From contig DBNW01000035.1 in the NCBI GenBank assembly GCA_002299425.1, positions 1-64,000 of the forward strand: a DNA stretch of 64,000 bases, written 5' to 3'. Below, piece by piece: positions 56,028 through 64,000 of this stretch. Both the position numbers and the translations under genes were made by a program. The stretch comes from Methylococcaceae bacterium UBA662. GTDB taxonomy: Bacteria; Pseudomonadota; Gammaproteobacteria; Methylococcales; Methylomonadaceae. The notes beneath the pieces are model-generated. The model did no database searches and was not told the DNA's origin. It saw nothing but the letters and a program-made list of their open reading frames with translations. The first letter of the stretch is position 1. Every line of letters begins with the position of its first letter.

Positions 56028-56780
56028 ATGGACAAAAAAATTCTCTACGCCTTTGATTTTGATGGTGTTCTCTGCGACAGTGCGGTAGAAACCGCCATCA
56101 CTGGCTACCACGCTGCCTGTGCCATCTGGCCGGACATGCCGTTGCCTGCCGCGCCAGCATTAATCGCGCAATGCCGAACGCTACGGCCTTTTATTGAAAC
56201 GGGGTATGAAACCGTCCTGGTTATGCGCCGGTTATTTTTGGGTGAAACCGTAGCCGACATTCAGCAAAACTACCCTGGACTCAACCAAAGTCGGTTGCAG
56301 GATGCAGCGGGCGGCGTAGCGGTGCTAAAAAATCGGTTCGGTGCCGCCCGAGACCGTTGGATAGCTGAAGATTTACCCGGTTGGCTGGCGATGAACCCAC
56401 TGTACCCCGGCATCGCCTTAAACCTTAAAACCATTCAAAAACAAAACCCGTACTGCATAGTCACCACCAAACAAGAGCGTTTTGTTAAGCAAATCCTCAA
56501 CGCACAGCATTTGGCCCTGCCAGACCAGCAGATTTTTGGTTTGGAGCGAAACTTGACCAAACCGCAGGTTTTGCGGCATTTGTTAAAAGCGTACCCTGAC
56601 CACACCGTTGTCTTCGTCGAAGACCGTTTGCTTACCTTAGAACAGGTGCTTAAGGCTCCGGATTTATCCGACGTTAAACCGGTGTTTGCCTTGTGGGGGT
56701 ACAACACAGCAGCAGACCAAGCTCGGGCCAGCGGCTTACCCGTTATCTCCTTAACGCTCGAGCAATTTTGGCACCATTAA
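56028..56780 (+). CDS. HAD family hydrolase
   Basis: A 250-residue haloacid dehalogenase-type phosphatase. Motif I is FDFDGVLCDS (about residues 8-17) with the nucleophile and acid Asp. Motif II is the Thr in CIVTTKQERF, and the conserved acidic motif IV is VFVEDRLLTLEQV. The cap region lies between about 20 and 125. The substrate is not evident. The ATG at 56028 gives the family-like MDKKILYAFDFDG; the 29 in-frame upstream residues are not conserved. Its 5' neighbour ygiQ ends about 100 bases before. Confidence 0.85.
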   Translation: MDKKILYAFDFDGVLCDSAVETAITGYHAACAIWPDMPLPAAPALIAQCRTLRPFIETGYETVLVMRRLFLGETVADIQQNYPGLNQSRLQDAAGGVAVLKNRFGAARDRWIAEDLPGWLAMNPLYPGIALNLKTIQKQNPYCIVTTKQERFVKQILNAQHLALPDQQIFGLERNLTKPQVLRHLLKAYPDHTVVFVEDRLLTLEQVLKAPDLSDVKPVFALWGYNTAADQARASGLPVISLTLEQFWHH

Positions 56781-56894
56781 ACATACGCCGCCGACCGTGC
56801 CATGCCCAACGGCCTGTGTGTCTTTGCCGTTTTTAAAACCGGCGTTGAGTGCACACACCGCTTAACAAATTCCTTAACCAGCAAATACAGTCCA

Positions 56895-58616
56895 ATGAGT
56901 AGCCTCGCACGTATTTTTGCCGTCTTTACTTTGCTGGTAGCCTTTTTTGGCTTGCCAGCTTGCCGTCCGCAGCATGCGGATGCTGTGGATAATTTTGTCT
57001 TAAGCCGTATTTTCCCGAGCGATGCCAACCCTGCAGTGCATTTTGTCGACAGCATCAACACCGCTCCGATATTGCATGCAGTAAACGGCCAAATGCGCCT
57101 TATCGTGCCGGTATTTGATGGCACGCTGGCCACTTTAGATGCCGGTAGCGGTGCTTTGCTTTGGCAGCAGCGTGTACCTGTGCCCACCGGCCAGCAGGCA
57201 CTCTTAGTGGCATCGCCGGTGCAGGTAGGTGATTTATTGGTGGTCATTTACCAAAGCATGCTCGAAGGCGTGCGTCTCAGCCACAACCTAGCGGTGCTGG
57301 ATTTGGCCAACAACCGCTGGCATCCTGATTTTCCGGTGCTGACGTTTGCTGCCCAAAAGCCAACGGCCGACGGTAAAAACAGCGTAACGTTTAACCCAGC
57401 CAACGCCTACGCCCACGCCGCCCTAAAAAGCTGGCGACCCAACTCAAACCGGCTGGGCTGGGTTTATGCCGGGTTTGGTAATGCTGCCGACCAACAGCCG
57501 TTCCACGGCTGGCTATTTGAGGTTGATTTGGATGCCTGGCAACGGCATGAACTCACCCAAGCCATGAACAGCCTTTTACTGACCACGCCGGAAGCTGAGT
57601 GCCCGGTAACGTTGGAATACGGCACCCAAGAAATGGTTTGCGCTGGTGGCATCTGGGCTCCAGCCGGCCCGTTGTTGACGACTTCTAATGGGGAGGCGCA
57701 CTTGTTTGTTACCACCGGCAACGGACAAGTCGATTTGGCGCGTCAAGACTATGCGAACAGTGTGCTAAAAATTACCTTGGGCCGGCCTTTCGAGGCTGGC
57801 TGCGACCCCCACTTATGCGCTAATTTCAACCCACTTAAGCCCAGTACGGCCTGTTTGGAATCCTGTAAAAACGTGTTTATACCCCGGCCAATGCCCGGGG
57901 AGGCACCGCTTAGGCCGACCAATGGCGAATGCGATAACCGCGATTTTTGGGAATGCCTAGCCTGGATGGATTACGACCTAGGGGCCAGTCCGCCGGTGAA
58001 AGTTACCTTGGCCGATGGCCGCAGTGTTCTGGTGCAGCCGGGCAAAGACGGTGCCGCTTATCTCATTGACGCCGATCATCTAGGCATTCAATACGATCGC
58101 CTGCAAATTGCTGCGTTGTGCGGTTCGCCCACCGATTTGTGCAAGTTGAGCTGGGCGGGCATGATTGTCACCCAACCGCTGCATACCTCAGTAGCAGGCG
58201 AGCAGGTAGTGATTATTCCCACGTTCAGCCCCGACCAAACCCACATTGCCGGCGTGGTGGCAGTAAAAATCACTTTGAATGACGGCAAACCTAAATTAGA
58301 ACCTTTTTGGCATTTCCCGGAAGCCGGCTACCCAGGTGCCTTGAAAATGTTCAGGAGCCATCCGTCTTTTCCGGTGTTGACGACGCACTTAGGCCGACAA
58401 CGGGATGCCGTAATCTGGTTAGTGGATGTGGGCAAAAACGGTACGCTGTATGGCATCCGCGCTAAAGACGGGCGGCAGGTGGCTAAGCAAACCCTGCAAG
58501 GCAGCGGCAGGCAATTGTCTTTTCCGCAGGTCAGCGACGACAAAATTTATGTAGCCTCACGCCTGCCCAGCGGCAAAGCTTTCATCGAGGCCTACCGCAT
58601 TGAGCAGGCCAAATAA
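56895..58616 (+). CDS. Exported PQQ-like beta-propeller lipoprotein, function unknown
   Basis: A 573-residue predicted lipoprotein: the signal segment ends in LPAC (Cys at about 23). The mature chain looks like a beta-propeller of the quinoprotein/BamB type, with blade-like repeats such as TLATLDAGSGALLWQQRV, EAHLFVTTGNGQVD and KNGTLYGIRAKDGRQ. A Cys-rich insertion (about residues 310-365, with CDPHLC, CLESC and CDNRDFWEC) interrupts one blade. I do not see a full set of PQQ dehydrogenase ligands, so an enzyme role is unproven. The ATG at 56895 is preferred over a start 31 codons upstream because it gives a clean lipobox signal. Confidence 0.68.
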   Translation: MSSLARIFAVFTLLVAFFGLPACRPQHADAVDNFVLSRIFPSDANPAVHFVDSINTAPILHAVNGQMRLIVPVFDGTLATLDAGSGALLWQQRVPVPTGQQALLVASPVQVGDLLVVIYQSMLEGVRLSHNLAVLDLANNRWHPDFPVLTFAAQKPTADGKNSVTFNPANAYAHAALKSWRPNSNRLGWVYAGFGNAADQQPFHGWLFEVDLDAWQRHELTQAMNSLLLTTPEAECPVTLEYGTQEMVCAGGIWAPAGPLLTTSNGEAHLFVTTGNGQVDLARQDYANSVLKITLGRPFEAGCDPHLCANFNPLKPSTACLESCKNVFIPRPMPGEAPLRPTNGECDNRDFWECLAWMDYDLGASPPVKVTLADGRSVLVQPGKDGAAYLIDADHLGIQYDRLQIAALCGSPTDLCKLSWAGMIVTQPLHTSVAGEQVVIIPTFSPDQTHIAGVVAVKITLNDGKPKLEPFWHFPEAGYPGALKMFRSHPSFPVLTTHLGRQRDAVIWLVDVGKNGTLYGIRAKDGRQVAKQTLQGSGRQLSFPQVSDDKIYVASRLPSGKAFIEAYRIEQAK

Positions 58617-58784
58617 ACCGGGGCGGCAAGGCCTTTAGTGTGGGGTGCGGCGACCGCTAAAAGCGACTGAACAGTGCGCGGGTGCGTGCTTTTTCGCCGC
58701 CCCCTAAAAATCTCATTGTCATGGATAAAGCGTTTACTTTGGGCGATAATGGCGGTCTTATCCGCCTAAACCGATGCCTTGGTA

Positions 58785-60542
58785 ATGAAACAAAAAATAG
58801 CCCAATTACTTATCCAAGCAATTGAAAAAATTGATTTTTTAGTTATAGACGGTGTTGACATGCCCGCCGTTGCGGTTGAACGAAGCCGTGACCCTCGGCA
58901 TGGCGATTACGCTTCCAACCTGGCTTTAACGCTGGCAAAGCAGGCTAAGATAAACCCCCGTGAATTGGCTGCGCAAATTATCGCTGCGCTGCCCTCTGAC
59001 CCTGCTGTCGTTAAAGTGGAATTGGCCGGTCCCGGCTTTATTAATTTTTTCATCGATCCTAACGCCCACCATTCAATCATCAAAACCATCCACGAATTGG
59101 GGCCTCAGTTTGGCCTTAGCCAAGTTGGGGCAGGGAAAAAAATTCAGGTTGAATTCGTTTCGGCCAATCCTACCGGGCCGTTGCATGTAGGGCATGGTCG
59201 GGGGGCTGCCTACGGCTCGGCAGTGGCCAATTTGCTGGCGGCGGTTGGGTTTCAGGTACACCGAGAATACTATGTCAACGATGCCGGACGGCAAATGGAC
59301 ATTCTGGCCACCAGCATTTGGCTAAGATACCTTGAGGAATGCGGCGAGGTGCTGTCTTTTCCCTGCAATGCTTACCGTGGCGAATATATCCGCGAAATTG
59401 CCTGGTCCATCCACAAGGACGCCGGCTTTGAATACCGCCGCCCGCAGGCATTGGTGCTGGAAAACATTCCCGCCGACGAAGCGCAGGGAGGGGACAAGGA
59501 AGTACACATTGATGCCTTGATTGAGCGCGCGAAAACCTTGCTGGGACCAAAGCTGTACCGCGATTTTTTCCAAATCGGCTTGGACACCATCTTAGACGAC
59601 ATCAAGCAAGACCTGCATGAATTCGGAGTGGATTACCAACAATGGTTCTCCGAACGCACCTTGCTGAACAAGGGTTGCGTTGAACAGGCGTTAGAGCGGC
59701 TGCGGACAAGCGGGTATTTATACCAACAAGGTGGCGCGACCTGGTTCGCCTCCAGCCGGTTGGGCGACGAAAAAGACCGCGTGGTGGTGCGCGAAAACGG
59801 TCAGTACACTTATTTTGCCTCTGATATTGCTTACCACTTGAACAAACTGGATCGGGGCTTTGATCAAATCATCGACATCTGGGGTGCCGACCATCACGGC
59901 TACATTCCCAGGGTCAAAGCCGCCATCAAAGCATTAGGCGCGGACTCTGACAAACTGACGGTGTTGCTGGTGCAATTTGCTACCCTGTGGCGTGGCGATG
60001 AAAAAGTACCCATGTCGACCCGTGCCGGGGAATTTGTGACATTGCGGCAATTGCGCGGCGAAGTCGGCAAAGATGCCGCACGGTTTTTTTATGTGCTGCG
60101 GCGTTCGGAACAGCACATGGACTTCGACCTAAAATTGGCCACTGAAAAAACCAATGAAAACCCGGTGTTTTATGTGCAATACGCTTACGCGCGGGTGTGC
60201 AGCGTTCTGCGTCAATTGGATGAAAAAAACGGCCAGCGCAATTGGCTTTTGGGCATGGAAAACTTGGACTTGCTGAGCGCAGACCTAGAAATCCAACTGA
60301 TCCACAGCCTAGCACGGTACCCTGAGGTTCTGGAAAAAGCCGCCCTGCAACACGAACCACACCAATTGGCGCACTACTTGCGTGAACTGGCACACGAATT
60401 TCACACTTATTACAACAGCCACCAGTTTTTGGTCGAGGAAGCGCCCTTGCGCGATGCTCGGCTCAATCTGATTTGCGCTTTCAAGCACGTTTTGGGCAAC
60501 GGCCTGGATTTGCTGGGCATTAACAAACCCGAGTCTATGTAG
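58785..60542 (+). CDS. argS: Arginine-tRNA ligase
   Basis: A 585-residue class I synthetase charging tRNA-Arg. The N-terminal additional domain (about 1-105) is followed by the HIGH-like motif [14 protein letters not shown] and the Rossmann core. The KMSKS position reads VPMSTRAG, as in many bacterial ArgRS. The C-terminal DALR domain starts near 450 ([16 protein letters not shown]). The ATG at 58785 is used; a TTG two codons earlier is possible. Its stop overlaps the GTG of the SPOR-domain gene by one base. Confidence 0.96.
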   Translation: MKQKIAQLLIQAIEKIDFLVIDGVDMPAVAVERSRDPRHGDYASNLALTLAKQAKINPRELAAQIIAALPSDPAVVKVELAGPGFINFFIDPNAHHSIIKTIHELGPQFGLSQVGAGKKIQVEFVSANPTGPLHVGHGRGAAYGSAVANLLAAVGFQVHREYYVNDAGRQMDILATSIWLRYLEECGEVLSFPCNAYRGEYIREIAWSIHKDAGFEYRRPQALVLENIPADEAQGGDKEVHIDALIERAKTLLGPKLYRDFFQIGLDTILDDIKQDLHEFGVDYQQWFSERTLLNKGCVEQALERLRTSGYLYQQGGATWFASSRLGDEKDRVVVRENGQYTYFASDIAYHLNKLDRGFDQIIDIWGADHHGYIPRVKAAIKALGADSDKLTVLLVQFATLWRGDEKVPMSTRAGEFVTLRQLRGEVGKDAARFFYVLRRSEQHMDFDLKLATEKTNENPVFYVQYAYARVCSVLRQLDEKNGQRNWLLGMENLDLLSADLEIQLIHSLARYPEVLEKAALQHEPHQLAHYLRELAHEFHTYYNSHQFLVEEAPLRDARLNLICAFKHVLGNGLDLLGINKPESM

Positions 60543-61171
60543 TGGCGCGGGACTATAAAAATACCGCGAGGACGGGCAAAAAGCCCGGCCGCCCCCGCCA
60601 CAAAAATGCCGGCAACACCGGCCTGTGGCGTTGGATGCTGGCTACCGTTTTGGTGATTGGCTTCGCCGTTTTTTTGACGTACCTGCGTAGCAACAAAGCA
60701 AAACAGCCAAGCCCTGAAACCACCACACCGCTGGTGGCTTCGGGCAAGCCCATCGGCGACCAAAAACCGGCGGTGGATGCAGAAAAAAAATCCAAGAAAA
60801 CCGAGCCGGCGCAACCGCATTTTGAGTTTTACATCGCCCTGCCCAAAAAAGAGGACGTAGTCCCCGAGCACGAACTGAGTACCCGTCTGCGCGAGGAACG
60901 GCTGGGCAAAGTTAAGCCGGGGCGGTATCTGATACAGGCTGGGTCATCTAAGACCAGCCACGACGCCGATCGGCTCAAAGCAGAGCTGGCACTCATGGGC
61001 ATTGAATCGAAAGTGGAAAAAATCAAAGTGGGGACCACCGAATGGCACCGGGTGATCATCGGTCCCTACACACAAATGGCTTCCGTGGACGCCATCAAGA
61101 AACGGCTAAAAGCACGCGGTATGGATGCCATTGTTTTGGAATCGGCCAAAAAAGCCACGGCCAAGCCCTAA
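60542..61171 (+). CDS. SPOR-domain inner-membrane protein
   Basis: A 209-residue bitopic protein: a basic cytoplasmic tail (RDYKNTARTGKKPGRPRHK), one helix (about 30-49), a low-complexity charged linker, and a C-terminal SPOR domain (about 130-205; GRYLIQAGSSKTSHDADRLKAELALMG ... RVIIGPYTQM). SPOR domains bind denuded peptidoglycan at the division septum, so a FtsN-like cell division role is likely. Starting with GTG inside the argS stop suggests translational coupling, a common argS-SPOR arrangement. Confidence 0.88.
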   Translation: MARDYKNTARTGKKPGRPRHKNAGNTGLWRWMLATVLVIGFAVFLTYLRSNKAKQPSPETTTPLVASGKPIGDQKPAVDAEKKSKKTEPAQPHFEFYIALPKKEDVVPEHELSTRLREERLGKVKPGRYLIQAGSSKTSHDADRLKAELALMGIESKVEKIKVGTTEWHRVIIGPYTQMASVDAIKKRLKARGMDAIVLESAKKATAKP

Positions 61172-61182
61172 AATACCCGCAA

Positions 61183-63579
61183 TCAACCGACCCCATCTTC
61201 TTTTTCCTCGTCTGAGGCAATGTCGGACATTTCCTTAAGCCGGGCTACCGCCTTAGCGTTGATGCTGCCTTCTGGGTAAGCACCCCGCTCATTCAGTGCT
61301 CCGGCGGTCTGCCCCGTCAGCAACGCCAGAGCTTGATTCACCCGAGTGACCGCATAAACTGCAAACAAACCGTCAGCCACTGCGTCTACAACTGCCTGTC
61401 CCAACATCAGATGGCGCTGGTTGGCAGCCGGGATAATGACACCGTGCCCCTGTTCCAAACCCCGGGCCTTGCAGAGTTTAAAAAACCCTTCGATTTTTTC
61501 ATTGATTCCGCCAATCGCCTGCACTTCCCCGTATTGGTTGATAGAGCCGGTGACCGCTAAACTCTGTTTGATGGGGGTGTCCGTTAAGGCTGAAATCAAG
61601 CAGCACAGCTCTGCCAACGCCGCACTGTCACCGTCGATTAGGCCGTAGGATTGTTCAATAGCGATGCTAGCGGATAACGTTAAGGGGAACTGCCGGGCAT
61701 AAAAATGCCCCAGGTAGCCAGTTAAGATCATCACCCCTTTAGAATGTATGGACTGCCCCAACTCGGCCTCGCGTTCGATGTCGATGATGCCACGAGACCC
61801 GGGCGACACCGTGGTGGTAATCCGTGCCGGCGCACCAAAACTGCTGCCGCCCACTTCCATGACGGTAAGACCGTTGATTTTTCCCACCGCCATGCCCTGA
61901 GTGTCAATCAAAATAGTGCCATCCAGCATATCGTCCAGCATTTCTTCTGCCAGACGACCGTTCCGGTGTTCCCGGGCTGCTAGTGCTTGTTGGATGTGAG
62001 ACCGGTCTACGGTGTCGGCGCCTTGTCGCTGACTAAAAAAATTAGCTTCGCCGACCAGTTCCAACACATCGTTGATGCGTGCGGAAAAGTGGTTTTGGTT
62101 TTCTGCTAACCGGCAACTGTATTCAATCAAGGCCTCTAAGGCTGAACAGGCCAACGGTCGCCCCCCTAGGTTGTCGGCCTTAGCCGTCATCAAGTGTACA
62201 AACTGCTGTGTGCTGGCTTTATTGCGGCCAATAAACGGGGAAAACTCAGCCAAAACCTTAAACATCTCTTTAAACTCACTGTCCAGGTCTTGCAACAGGT
62301 AGTAAATATCCGCTGGACCAAGCAAAATTACCTTTATTTTCAGTGATATGGTCTTAGGATTCAGCGTGGCGGCATGAATGCCTAACTCAGAATGAGGTGA
62401 TTCAATTTCGATACAGCCGGCTTTCAGGGCGCGTTTTAGTGCCTCCCAAACATACGGGTGGCGGAGCAGTGGTTCAGCATCGAGAACCAGGTAGCCACCG
62501 TTGGCCCGGTGCAGAGAACCGGCATATATCCGGCGGTAGCTGGTCGCTAAAGCACCTTGATCCTGGACGTATTCGATGCGACCGAACAAATTTTGATAGG
62601 TGGGGTGAGCCTCGTAAATTACCGGAGCACCGTCTTCAGGAAGGTTGTCAAGCAAAATGTTGGGGGCGTATTGCTCGGCTAACAGGGCTTTTTTAGTGCT
62701 TAGGCTTTGGTTTTCCATTGCCGAACCGGGCATAAAGCAGTCGGTAATGACGCCGATAAGATGCTTATGCACGGCTTCAAGATAGGCCGTTGCATCTGTA
62801 CTGTGTTGATAACAACGCTGGAGTTCTAAAAACAGCGGTTCAATAGCCTGGTTGATGGTGTCGTTGTCCAAATCACGGATTGCTTCCGCTGTGGCACTGC
62901 GCCATTGCGGCAATTCAAGCAACACCTCGGCCAAATACTCCTCTAACTGGCCGATGTTTTGGTGAAAACGCTCACGTTCCGGCTGAGATAACCGGGAAAA
63001 GTCCTCATCAGATACTGCTTTGCCGTCTTGTACGGGGACAAAACTTAGGTTTTCATGCTCCCGGAACAAGGCAATCCCTAAGTCCTGCGCTCGGCTATCG
63101 ACTAAATCCAATGCCTTGTTATAAGCTTGGTTAAAACGACGTTCAATGGCGTTCTTTTTTTGTTGATACATCGGGCTTTCAAACACCGCTGGAAATAAGG
63201 TCAGCAAATTTTCCAGCAGTTGGTCGATGGCTTTAGCAAAGGTCTGGCCTTGGCCGGCAGGTAAGACTACGGCTACGGGTTCGCGGGCATTGGCAAAATT
63301 GTTGCCGTAGGCATAAGACGGTGGCGCAGGTAAAGTTTTGGCCAGCGTACCTAAGCTTGGGAGCAGCATTGACAAACGGCCTAACCCCGGCTCACCCATG
63401 ACAAAAATGTTGTAGCCAAAACCGGACATAGCCATCCCAAATTCCAAGGCAGCGCGCGCGCGCGGTTGCCCTAAAATGGCCTGCGGCGGGTGATCCGGGT
63501 CGGACAGTTCGAGGACGGACAGGTGTGCGGTGAATTTGAGAGCGGCGGGCGGTATTTGAAAATGTTGTGGGCAGGTCAA
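61183..63579 (-). CDS. Lon-family AAA+ protease-like protein (LonC/YcbZ-type)
   Basis: About 798 residues of the Lon-related family with an N-terminal ATPase-like part and a C-terminal S16 protease domain. The Walker A segment reads GYNIFVMGEPGLGRLS, with Arg where Lys is usual; family members often have a relaxed P-loop. The protease Ser lies in DGDSAALAE and the catalytic Lys in GGINEKIEGF, so the proteolytic dyad looks intact. I place the start at a TTG at 63579 (GGAA upstream). A longer frame to 63666 would overlap the divergent cinA start. Substrates are unknown. Confidence 0.85.
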   Translation of the reverse strand: MTCPQHFQIPPAALKFTAHLSVLELSDPDHPPQAILGQPRARAALEFGMAMSGFGYNIFVMGEPGLGRLSMLLPSLGTLAKTLPAPPSYAYGNNFANAREPVAVVLPAGQGQTFAKAIDQLLENLLTLFPAVFESPMYQQKKNAIERRFNQAYNKALDLVDSRAQDLGIALFREHENLSFVPVQDGKAVSDEDFSRLSQPERERFHQNIGQLEEYLAEVLLELPQWRSATAEAIRDLDNDTINQAIEPLFLELQRCYQHSTDATAYLEAVHKHLIGVITDCFMPGSAMENQSLSTKKALLAEQYAPNILLDNLPEDGAPVIYEAHPTYQNLFGRIEYVQDQGALATSYRRIYAGSLHRANGGYLVLDAEPLLRHPYVWEALKRALKAGCIEIESPHSELGIHAATLNPKTISLKIKVILLGPADIYYLLQDLDSEFKEMFKVLAEFSPFIGRNKASTQQFVHLMTAKADNLGGRPLACSALEALIEYSCRLAENQNHFSARINDVLELVGEANFFSQRQGADTVDRSHIQQALAAREHRNGRLAEEMLDDMLDGTILIDTQGMAVGKINGLTVMEVGGSSFGAPARITTTVSPGSRGIIDIEREAELGQSIHSKGVMILTGYLGHFYARQFPLTLSASIAIEQSYGLIDGDSAALAELCCLISALTDTPIKQSLAVTGSINQYGEVQAIGGINEKIEGFFKLCKARGLEQGHGVIIPAANQRHLMLGQAVVDAVADGLFAVYAVTRVNQALALLTGQTAGALNERGAYPEGSINAKAVARLKEMSDIASDEEKEDGVG

Positions 63580-63654
63580 ATGGGCATTCCAAAAATCGGC
63601 GATTTTAGCATTTTTGCAAAAAAAATTTAAAGCACCCAGGCGGGAGTACAGGAT

Positions 63655-64000
63655 ATGGAGCAACAAATTTATATATTGGCTGAGGCGTTAGCCGAGCGTT
63701 TGTCGGCAACAAACAGCACGCTGGTTACGGCAGAATCTTGCACCGGCGGCTGGATAGCGAAAGCCATGACCGACATCCCAGGCAGTTCGGCCTGGTTTGA
63801 CCGAGGCTTTGTGGTTTACTGCGATAAAGCCAAACAGGACATGCTGGGAGTAAAACCGGAAACCTTAGCCCAATTCGGCGCAGTCAGCGAACAAACGGTA
63901 CGGCAAATGGTGGCAGGCGCGCTTGAGCGCAGCGGGGCGAATTATGCCGTCGCCGTCACCGGCATTGCCGGTCCGGACGGCGGCAGCACCGAGAAACCGG
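63655..64000 (+). CDS. CinA/PncC nicotinamide-nucleotide amidase, 5' part (cut by window end)
   Basis: The frame opens at an ATG at 63655 (GGGAG and AGGA upstream) and runs off the window after 115 residues. MEQQIYILAEALAERL is followed by the catalytic LVTAESCTGGWIAKAM and the conserved GFVVYCDKAKQDMLGV and YAVAVTGIAGPDGGS. This is the CinA C-terminal domain in standalone PncC form, which deamidates NMN to NaMN. In many gammaproteobacteria it precedes recA. It is divergent from the Lon-like gene, so their start regions are shared. Confidence 0.92.
   Translation, partial: MEQQIYILAEALAERLSATNSTLVTAESCTGGWIAKAMTDIPGSSAWFDRGFVVYCDKAKQDMLGVKPETLAQFGAVSEQTVRQMVAGALERSGANYAVAVTGIAGPDGGSTEKP

Noticed and set aside
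58620..58703. Inverted repeat GGGGCGGC / GCCGCCCC before argS
   Set aside because: Arms are about 70 bases apart with no T-tract after the second arm. Short GC-rich matches like this are expected by chance at this base composition.

Overview
The window is 64 kb of gammaproteobacterial chromosome, roughly mid-50s percent G+C by eye. It is almost all housekeeping and envelope genes, with a few accessory pockets. Synteny blocks point to Gammaproteobacteria: tgt-yajC-secD-secF, ndk-rlmN-pilW-hisS-yfgM-bamB-der, and lolA-rarA. The GH17-GT2 NdvB-type protein, the DUF4390-ntrY-ntrX cluster and a secreted NTF2-like protein would suit a Methylococcales-type (methanotroph) genome. That placement is an inference: no methane or methanol oxidation gene is present here. 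I saw no rRNA, tRNA, CRISPR array, insertion sequence or prophage.

Layout. 0-3 kb (minus): a CNNM/CorC-type membrane protein, a SirB2-family protein and a fructosamine kinase-family protein. 3.3-8.4 kb (plus): a CysB-type regulator, a DUF4390 protein, then the NtrY/NtrX two-component pair. 8.5-16.3 kb (plus): an AI-2E family transporter, a DmeF-like cation efflux protein, NdvB-like beta-glucan synthase, and TrkA/TrkH potassium uptake. 16.4-23.7 kb (minus): Nudix hydrolase, RarA, LolA, PBP1B and PEP synthase. 24-27.8 kb is an accessory pocket: a large secreted HExxH metallopeptidase-like protein, a formylglycine-generating-enzyme-fold protein and a FlgO-family lipoprotein. 27.9-31.6 kb: a flavoprotein, YgfZ, heme A synthase and a small secreted protein. 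31.7-45.9 kb (plus) is a long run of tRNA modification, Sec export, nucleotide, pilus, translation and outer-membrane assembly genes, with two non-core genes inserted between tgt and yajC.

45.9-51 kb is the second accessory pocket: YaiI, a frame-disrupted small membrane gene, a PfkB-type sugar kinase facing a GntR/UTRA repressor, and two secreted proteins, one with a LamG fold. 51-64 kb: QueG, a small membrane protein, a spermidine synthase-like protein, a YgiQ radical SAM protein, a HAD phosphatase, a beta-propeller lipoprotein, ArgS, a SPOR-domain protein, a Lon-family protease, and the start of a CinA/PncC amidase cut by the window edge.

Functional themes are envelope building (PBP1B, MtgA, LolA, BamB, SecDF, YajC, YfgM), ion and osmotic homeostasis (TrkAH, NdvB, cation efflux) and queuosine synthesis (Tgt, QueG). 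No unmistakable novel system was found. The best leads are the frame-disrupted gene with a U-UUU-UUA slippery heptamer, the G-tracts in the PfkB/GntR pair, the ATPase-degenerate NtrX, and the secreted metallopeptidase/FGE-fold locus.
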